From: Reyranella massiliensis 521
GTDB lineage: Bacteria > Pseudomonadota > Alphaproteobacteria > Reyranellales > Reyranellaceae
Direction: 5' to 3'
NCBI GenBank assembly: GCA_945860205.1
Contig: CAMARK010000044.1
Span: 1 to 38,364 of the forward strand
Length of the DNA: 38,364 nt
Made by a program: the position numbers and the translations under genes. Shown piece by piece: positions 33,131-38,364 of the stretch. The stretch's first letter is position 1. The number at the start of each line of letters is the position of its first letter. The notes beneath the pieces were generated by a model that worked only from the letters and a program-made list of their open reading frames with translations, did no database searches and was not told the DNA's origin.

Positions 33131-33997
33131 ATGACCGAGACCGTTTTGATTTCCACTTCAAAGCTCAGCGCCCGAATCTCCGCATCAGGCGCCGAGCTTG
33201 TACGCCTGCAGGACGGTGGCGGCCGGGACCTGCTCTGGGACGGCGACCCCGCCTTCTGGACCGGCCGTTCGCCGCTGCTGTTCCCCATTGTCGGCGAAGC
33301 GAGGGGCAACCGGATCACGGTCGCGGGCACGCAATACGAGATCGGCCGGCACGGCTTTGCCCGCACATCGCATTTCGCGCTGGTCGCGTCCGAGGCTGCG
33401 TGTTGCACTTGGCGTCTCGAGGCGAGCGAGGCGACGCGCCGGCACTATCCCTTCTCGTTCCGCCTCGACGTCACCTACCAGATCGAGGGCGGCACGCTGC
33501 AGATGACGGCTGAGGTGACGAACCGCGGCGACGGGCCCATGCCGGCGTCCTTCGGCTTCCATCCGGCCTTGCGCTGGCCATTGCCGTACGAAAAGCCGCG
33601 CGAGGCCCATGAGATTGTCTTCGAACAAGAGGAGCCCGCGCCGATCCGGTGGCCCATCGATGGCCTGCTGAGCTCGGCACGGTATCCGACACCCGTGCGT
33701 GATCGTCGTCTGGCGTTGCATGACAGGCTGTTCAAGGAAGGCGCCCTGGTGTTCGACCAGCTCGCCAGCCGCAGCCTCGTCTATGGCGATGCCATACGCG
33801 TGGCGTTCCCGCAGATGCCGCATCTCGGCATCTGGACCATCCCCGGCGCGGGCTATGTCTGCATAGAACCGTGGCAGGGCCATGCCAGCCCCGAGGATTT
33901 CGACGGCGAACTCGCCGACAAGCCCGGCATGGTCACGATCATGCCGGGCGCAACGGAGAGTTTCGGGATGTCGATCAGCCTGATCAAGTCACCGTAG
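33131..33997 (+). CDS. Aldose 1-epimerase family protein
   Basis: A 288-residue galactose mutarotase-like protein. The segments LLFPIVGEARGNRITV, HGFARTSHFAL and GFHPALRWPL (with the catalytic His) and YVCIEPWQGHA (with the catalytic Glu) match the YeaD/LACX branch that acts on sugars or hexose phosphates. It shares the strand with the SulP gene, but no functional link is evident. Its 3' end overlaps the convergent desaturase-DUF2147 gene by 9 bases. Confidence 0.88.
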   Translation: MTETVLISTSKLSARISASGAELVRLQDGGGRDLLWDGDPAFWTGRSPLLFPIVGEARGNRITVAGTQYEIGRHGFARTSHFALVASEAACCTWRLEASEATRRHYPFSFRLDVTYQIEGGTLQMTAEVTNRGDGPMPASFGFHPALRWPLPYEKPREAHEIVFEQEEPAPIRWPIDGLLSSARYPTPVRDRRLALHDRLFKEGALVFDQLASRSLVYGDAIRVAFPQMPHLGIWTIPGAGYVCIEPWQGHASPEDFDGELADKPGMVTIMPGATESFGMSISLIKSP

Positions 33998-35251
33998 CGC
34001 GGCAGCGAGGGTCGATGCGCTCCGCCACACCTGCTTCTGGCAGATGAATAGGACGCAGCCCTCGATCGTCAGCGTATCGGCGGCGGTCTGGCGAACCGTC
34101 GCGCGGTAGGTCTGACCGTCTTCGGGATTGTAGATGCGGCCCTCCCAGCCGCCTTTCGACGACCGTGTCAGCCCGGAAAGGATCGACAGGCCGACCAGCG
34201 GTCTTGCGCGCAAGCCGGCGTCGGCGTTCTGGGTGTCGAGGCGCGGCCGGCCCTTCTCGTCGGTGGCCTCCCACAGCCAGCGGATCGTACCGCAGAGACC
34301 TGAAGCGCCGCTGCAGGGCGCGAGCTCGACGATGGCGGCGACACCGGGCGTGGCCCAGCGGCCTGTCGGAGCCTCATCGGCCTGGGCCGGGTCGGCGGCG
34401 AGGAGAAGTCCGCCGGCCAGAACGCTTCCGGCGATCGCCCATGCGAGGACGCGGCCGGCGATCGCCGGCGACGTGGTCTTTGCCTGCGGTGCGACGATCG
34501 CCTCGAACTTGGCGCGATAGTCGGGATGCTCGGTGCCCATGAGCTTGTCCCACCAGCGGAAGTAGAGCCCGTAGTTGGTGCGGCCGGCCTCGTGGTGAAG
34601 GTCGTGGTGAGTCGTGGTGTTGTTCCAGCCCAGCCAGCGGCCCGGCCCGAACGAAGCCGGGTGCACCTCGGCGCCGGCATGGCCCATGACGTTGCGCAGG
34701 ATCTGCACGATGCCGAAGGCGAGCAGCCCCAGGCCGTGCATCGGGACAAACAGGAGGAACAGCGGCACGAAGGCGGCGTGGACGACGGCCTCCGGCACGG
34801 CGAAGGAATAGGCCGCCCATGGCGTGGGCGTGCGCGACAGATGGTGCGTGCGATGGAACAGCGCGAACAGGCGGCGGTGATGCATCGCGCGGTGGGCCCA
34901 GTAGAAATAGGTGTCGTGCGCCACCAGCATCAGGGCCAGCGACCCCACGAGGTAGAGCGGCCCGGCCTGTTGGAAGCCCTTGTAGATCGTGATCCAGCCC
35001 TGATGGTCGCCGACCGCGACGATCGCGCCCAGCAGCGAGAAGATGAAGGCGGTGCGCAGCGAGGCCAGGATCTCGCGCCGCTTGTCGGCCCCGGTGGCGT
35101 CGCGGGCCTGCAGCTTGCGGCGGGCAAGCCCCGCCCTCCAGAACAAGGCCAGGATCGTGGCCATCAGCGTGGCGCCCACGAGATAGCGGGCGGTGTCCAT
35201 GGCCCAGACCGTGGGCCAGGCGGACAGGTAGACTTGAATCGTGTCGTTCAT
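33989..35251 (-). CDS. Sterol desaturase/fatty acid hydroxylase fused to DUF2147
   Basis: A 420-residue fusion. Residues 1-250 are a fatty acid hydroxylase-type membrane domain with the diiron histidine set: H120-H124, H133 with H136/H137, H215/H216 and H219/H220 (THHDLHHEAG). Residues 264-291 form a signal-peptide-like stretch ending AQA-DEA, and 297-411 are a DUF2147 domain (APCSGASGLCG, GGWEGRIYNPEDGQTY, IEGCVLFICQKQVW) normally found in separate periplasmic proteins. No in-frame start codon exists near the join, so the fusion is not a misread gene boundary. AGGAGGGG precedes the start. It is the last gene of the MFS-desaturase-AraC cluster. Confidence 0.9.
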   Translation of the reverse strand: MNDTIQVYLSAWPTVWAMDTARYLVGATLMATILALFWRAGLARRKLQARDATGADKRREILASLRTAFIFSLLGAIVAVGDHQGWITIYKGFQQAGPLYLVGSLALMLVAHDTYFYWAHRAMHHRRLFALFHRTHHLSRTPTPWAAYSFAVPEAVVHAAFVPLFLLFVPMHGLGLLAFGIVQILRNVMGHAGAEVHPASFGPGRWLGWNNTTTHHDLHHEAGRTNYGLYFRWWDKLMGTEHPDYRAKFEAIVAPQAKTTSPAIAGRVLAWAIAGSVLAGGLLLAADPAQADEAPTGRWATPGVAAIVELAPCSGASGLCGTIRWLWEATDEKGRPRLDTQNADAGLRARPLVGLSILSGLTRSSKGGWEGRIYNPEDGQTYRATVRQTAADTLTIEGCVLFICQKQVWRSASTLAAALR

Positions 35252-35321
35252 CGATCGCCCCTCCTGCAGGCGTGCCCACTGCCTAGGAGGATGCGGCGGC
35301 CAGATCGCGCCGAAGGTGGAA

Positions 35322-35366
35322 ATCGGCCGATATCCTTGGAAAACGGCTGGCCGATTCCGGAATCGG
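35322..35366. promoter_or_regulatory. Pair of CCGAT palindromes
   Basis: ATCGGCCGAT (35322-35331) and CCGATTCCGGAATCGG (35351-35366) share the half-site GGCCGAT, with centres 32 bases apart (about three helical turns). They lie in the 122-base gap between the AraC gene stop and the fusion-gene start, and could be operators for the AraC protein. The second could also fold as a hairpin at the end of the AraC gene, with TTTT following a few bases on. Confidence 0.55.
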
Positions 35367-35373
35367 CGAGGAG

Positions 35374-36498
35374 TCAGGCGCCGTTGCGGCTTTCGGCGGC
35401 CCTGCGGTACTCCGTCGGGGTCACGCCGGTGTCGGTCTTGAAGGCCCGGTTGAAGGGTCCGAGCGACTGGAAGCCCGAATCGAGCGCGATGGTGAGGATC
35501 GGGACCTCGGCCTGGGTCGGATCGGCCAGGGCCTGCTTGGCGTCGGCCAGCCGGTGGCGGTTCAGGTACTCGTTGAAGTTCCGGTACCCCAGCCCCCGGT
35601 TGATGGCGCGGCGCAGCCGGTATTCCGGCAGGCCGAGCTTGCCCGCCAGCACGCCGATGGTGAGGCCCTCCTGCCGGTAGAGCCGGTCGACCGCCATCAG
35701 CCGTTCCAGCGCGGCGAGCAGGCCGGGATCGACCGGCTCGTCCTCCGCGGGCGCGGCGCCGGGCGGTGCCGCTTCCGCGAGGACGGGCGCAGGCAATACG
35801 GAGTCGATGTCGGCCTGCAGCAGCACGGCCGCGATGATGGCGGCGATGGCCGCGAGTGCCGCCGAGTTGAGCAGGTGGAGCCCGATCGGCATATGGTCGC
35901 GGCCGAAGACGAGCTCGACCGAGACGGTGACGGCGATATGGAGCGCCACTGCGATGAGGATGAACAGGCGCAGGCGCCGCCTTCCTTCGACCAGGTCGCT
36001 GCCCCAGCCGCGGACGGTCTGCACCAGCGCCAGCACCGCCAGGGAGATCACCGCGACTCGCACCACCACGTCCACCGGCCAGCGCATCATGATGCCGGTG
36101 CCGAACAGGTTGGCCAGCGGCCAGACGACCACGCCGAGCCAGACCAACGCATGCCAGGGCTTTAGCCGGAAGGAATCGTCGAACAGCGCCCGTGCAAACA
36201 GCCAGAAGATGGCGGCATTGCCGGCGCACAGCGCCAGGACCGGGGCAAACCAAGGCGACAGATCGCCGTGGCGGCCCGGCGACGAGCAGACCGCGTAGGC
36301 GGCGGCGCCCGTTGCCAGCAGGGCGCCGAGCCAGGCGGCCGGCCGGCCGCGACCGCGCCGCAGGGTCGCCCACGCGATGACGAGGAACAGCGCGATGGCG
36401 CCGCCGCGCAGCGCCATGTCGAGAGTGACGAGAAAGCCCGGGCTGCCCATGGTTGCCAGCGTGCTTAGCATTTCGCCGCCGCTGTACGCGAGGCGCAT
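35374..36498 (-). CDS. Membrane-anchored AraC-family regulator
   Basis: A 374-residue regulator whose first 230 residues form about seven hydrophobic segments (23-45, 55-73, 82-105, 114-133, 140-160, 175-195, 206-228). The C-terminal 100 residues are an AraC-type double helix-turn-helix with LTIGVLAGKLGLPEYRLRRAINRGLGY and the second-helix signature LTIALDSGFQSLGPFNRAFKTDTGVTPTEYRR. The sensing part sits in the membrane, so the likely signal is lipid- or envelope-related (inference). It lies 4 bases behind the upstream desaturase gene and precedes the fusion gene, so it probably controls the cluster. ATG 36471 is an alternative start. Confidence 0.88.
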   Translation of the reverse strand: MRLAYSGGEMLSTLATMGSPGFLVTLDMALRGGAIALFLVIAWATLRRGRGRPAAWLGALLATGAAAYAVCSSPGRHGDLSPWFAPVLALCAGNAAIFWLFARALFDDSFRLKPWHALVWLGVVVWPLANLFGTGIMMRWPVDVVVRVAVISLAVLALVQTVRGWGSDLVEGRRRLRLFILIAVALHIAVTVSVELVFGRDHMPIGLHLLNSAALAAIAAIIAAVLLQADIDSVLPAPVLAEAAPPGAAPAEDEPVDPGLLAALERLMAVDRLYRQEGLTIGVLAGKLGLPEYRLRRAINRGLGYRNFNEYLNRHRLADAKQALADPTQAEVPILTIALDSGFQSLGPFNRAFKTDTGVTPTEYRRAAESRNGA

Positions 36499-36502
36499 CT
36501 CT

Positions 36503-37321
36503 TCATGCCTGGGCGCTTCTGTTTTCTGGCGGCGCGTCGTGGCGGAAGGGCTGGGTCAGCATGCGATCGAAACGCTGCTCGCCGGGTGATCGGAATTGTT
36601 CGATCCCGATCGTCATGGCCTCGTGCCCGGCCGCCGGCTGAGCGCGATAGGTGCCGAACAGGCGATCCCACCACGGCAGGTTGAAGCCGAAGTTGCTGTT
36701 GGTTTCCTGGCGCACGATCGAATGGTGGACGCGATGCATGTCGGGCGTGACGACGATCCACCTCAGCCCGCGATCGAGGCCCGCCGGCAGGCGGAGGTTG
36801 GCGTGGTTGAACATCGCGGTCGCGTTGAGAAGGATTTCGAAGATCAGCACGGCCTCGGCAGGGGCACCAAGTGCTGCGATGGCGGCCAGCTTGAGGACCA
36901 TCGAGGTCGCGATTTCGATCGGGTGGAAGCGGGCGCCGGTCGTGACGTCGATGTCGAGGTCGGCGTGATGCATGCGGTGCAGCCGCCACAGCAGCGGGAC
37001 GGCATGGAACAGCACGTGCTGCAGGTAGATCGCGAGATCGAGGGCGACGACGGCCAAAACGATGGCCAGCCAATGCGGCAGGTCGAGGTTGTTCAGCAGT
37101 CCCCAGCCGCGCTGCTCGCCCAGCAGCGCGAAGGCGACGGCCGTGGTCGGCAGCAGCAGGCGCACCAGCGCCGTGTTCAGGGCGACGATGCCGAGGTTGG
37201 CCGGCCAGCGTGCTCGGCGCGGGAGCTGGCGCTCCCGACGCGGCGCCATCGCCTCCCAGGCCGCGACGACGACGAAGACGCCGAGGAAGAACGCGACGCG
37301 GATGAAAGGTTCGCTCGCCAT
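36503..37321 (-). CDS. Sterol desaturase / fatty acid hydroxylase family protein
   Basis: A 272-residue diiron membrane enzyme with about four helices. The histidine clusters are H102-x3-H106, H115-x2-HH (RLHRMHH), H173 (FNHANL), and H196-x2-HH (DMHRVHH). Such enzymes insert oxygen or a double bond into lipids. It shares only the family with the downstream fusion protein; the histidine spacings differ, so the two probably act on different positions or substrates. It follows the MFS gene by 8 bases and precedes the AraC gene by 4. Confidence 0.92.
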   Translation of the reverse strand: MASEPFIRVAFFLGVFVVVAAWEAMAPRRERQLPRRARWPANLGIVALNTALVRLLLPTTAVAFALLGEQRGWGLLNNLDLPHWLAIVLAVVALDLAIYLQHVLFHAVPLLWRLHRMHHADLDIDVTTGARFHPIEIATSMVLKLAAIAALGAPAEAVLIFEILLNATAMFNHANLRLPAGLDRGLRWIVVTPDMHRVHHSIVRQETNSNFGFNLPWWDRLFGTYRAQPAAGHEAMTIGIEQFRSPGEQRFDRMLTQPFRHDAPPENRSAQA

Positions 37322-37329
37322 GTCACGGC

Positions 37330-38364
37330 TCAACCGGCGAGTGCCGCGGCGACGGTTTGGCGCCGCCGCCAACCCAGCCACAGCAGCGCCAGCGCCGCCA
37401 CCGCCAGCCACGGCAGCAGCAGGAGATTGAGCGTCTGCCAACCGAATGCCTCCAGGAGCGCCGCGGCACCCAGCGAGCAGGCGAGGCCCACGGCAAAGAT
37501 GCTCATGTCGTTGGTCGCCTGCGCGCGGCCCTTCTCGGCCGCCGCGTAGGTTGTCGTCAGCAGCGTCGTGCCGCCGATGTAGAGAAAGTTCCAGCCGACA
37601 CCCAGCATCACCAGCGCGCCGGCAAACGATTCGAATGCCGTGCCGGTCAACGTCATGAGGACGTGAGCGGCCAGCAGCGCGACGCCGGCCAGCATGACGC
37701 GCAGCACGCCGAAGCGGGCGATCAGCGAACCGGTGAAGAAGGACGGCAGGAACATGCCGAGCACGTGGAGCTGAATGACCGTCGTGGCCGCGGCGAGCCC
37801 GTGATCGTGATGGAGCATGGCGATCGGCGTTGCCGTCATGGCGAGGATCATGACGCCGTAGCCGGTCGCCGCGCCGAACAGCGCCACGAGATAGGCAGGC
37901 TGCGAGACGATGGCGATCCACGGCCGGCCCGCGGTGGCGGGGCCTGTCTCCGCTTTCGGCGCCGGGATGCGCAGGCCGAGCAACAGGCCGGCGGCGAGCA
38001 GCGAGACGATCGCGAGCAGGAGAAACGAGCCGACATACTCGGGCGAAAGCAGCGGGCCGCCGATCCGGCCGAGCAGCGGACCGGCCAGCGCCGCCACGAT
38101 GCCGCCGGCCAGCACGAGCGAGATCGCGCGCGCCCGGAAGGAATCGTCGGCCACTTCGCTGGCGGCGAAGCGATAGAACTGGGCGAACGCCTGATAGGTA
38201 CCGACGAGGAAGGTGCCCAAGGCGAGCAACGCCAGGGAGCCCAGCCACAGGCCGATGGCTGCGCAGGCGCCACCCGTCGCGCCCAGCAGGGCGCCGGCGA
38301 CGAAACCGCGACGGCGTCCGACCCGTGCCATCCACAGCGATGCCGGAAACGTGGCGACCGCCGT
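37330..38364 (-). CDS. MFS transporter, start cut off by the window end
   Basis: At least 344 residues of a major facilitator protein; the frame is open to position 38364, so the first helices are missing. Visible features are repeated helices, FLVGTYQAFAQFYRFAASE, MTATPIAMLHHDHG, MLGVGWNFLYIGGTTLLTT and the end LLWLGWRRRQ. It resembles the MFS group with EmrD/YfkF-like proteins, of unknown substrate. An internal ATG at 38331 should not be taken as the true start, because homologous sequence continues before it (TAVATFPASLW). It leads the cluster with the desaturase and AraC genes. Confidence 0.88.
   Translation of the reverse strand, partial: TAVATFPASLWMARVGRRRGFVAGALLGATGGACAAIGLWLGSLALLALGTFLVGTYQAFAQFYRFAASEVADDSFRARAISLVLAGGIVAALAGPLLGRIGGPLLSPEYVGSFLLLAIVSLLAAGLLLGLRIPAPKAETGPATAGRPWIAIVSQPAYLVALFGAATGYGVMILAMTATPIAMLHHDHGLAAATTVIQLHVLGMFLPSFFTGSLIARFGVLRVMLAGVALLAAHVLMTLTGTAFESFAGALVMLGVGWNFLYIGGTTLLTTTYAAAEKGRAQATNDMSIFAVGLACSLGAAALLEAFGWQTLNLLLLPWLAVAALALLWLGWRRRQTVAAALAG

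Noticed and set aside
34440..34460. A separate start for DUF2147 inside the desaturase fusion
   Set aside because: The ATG in GCATGG on the minus strand is out of frame with the DUF2147 domain, and no in-frame start codon lies near the domain junction.
1..38364. tRNA, rRNA, insertion sequences or prophage genes
   Set aside because: No sequence with the folding or motifs of these classes was recognised by eye. A covariance search would be needed to exclude small RNAs.

Overview
The window is GC-rich chromosomal DNA from an alphaproteobacterium. The best evidence is the fabA-fabB-fabI cluster divergent from a Fur-family irr gene, a TTTAGAA-n3-TTCTAAA iron-control element (ICE, the Irr-type box) beside irr, hslV-hslU, several tripartite tricarboxylate (TTT/Bug) solute receptors and a TRAP transporter. 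A soil Rhodospirillales- or Reyranella-like organism would fit, but that is inference from gene content. I recognise no rRNA, tRNA, CRISPR array, prophage or intact insertion sequence.

Layout. 1-2200: a TumE/TumA-type toxin-antitoxin pair, an exported intradiol dioxygenase and a small hypothetical gene. 2250-5330: a palindromic REPIN-like element, an alpha/beta hydrolase in an operon with a TTT receptor, and a divergent second TTT receptor. 5332-5856: a hairpin-rich gap with one good terminator and an array of TGTCACA/TGTGACA words. 5857-8510: fabA-fabB-fabI. 8644-11634: irr, then a rubrerythrin gene behind an ICE box, a GlpC/HdrD-like Fe-S protein and DUF3501. 11638-14252: two tandem TonB-like proteins and an SH3-repeat protein. 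14414-18295: D-2-hydroxyacid dehydrogenase, a large inverted-repeat element, and a minus-strand operon of MAPEG, PlsB-like acyltransferase and YihY/BrkB. 18398-22264: msrA, a class V aminotransferase, a YgjP metallopeptidase and a DadA-like oxidase. 22348-24225: hslVU. 24227-25622: an MFS transporter followed by a 45-residue membrane peptide gene. 25708-28300: an exported S33-type hydrolase, a second REPIN-like element and a nitronate monooxygenase-like protein. 28316-31213: a TRAP transporter (dctP, dctQ, dctM). 31394-33997: SulP transporter and aldose epimerase. 33989-38364: a minus-strand cluster of MFS (cut by the window end), a sterol-desaturase-family protein, a membrane-anchored AraC regulator, and a second sterol-desaturase-family protein fused to a periplasmic DUF2147 domain.

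How the genes work together. The iron theme is strongest: irr lies next to an ICE-controlled rubrerythrin and its conserved partners, an Fe-S protein and DUF3501, suggesting an iron- and peroxide-responsive module beside the unsaturated fatty acid synthesis operon. Lipid and membrane functions recur (fabABI, PlsB-like, MAPEG, two desaturase/hydroxylases). The least ordinary items are the desaturase-DUF2147 fusion in its AraC-controlled cluster, the small membrane peptide behind the MFS gene, the palindrome and possibly leaderless start of hslV, and three different long inverted-repeat elements between genes.
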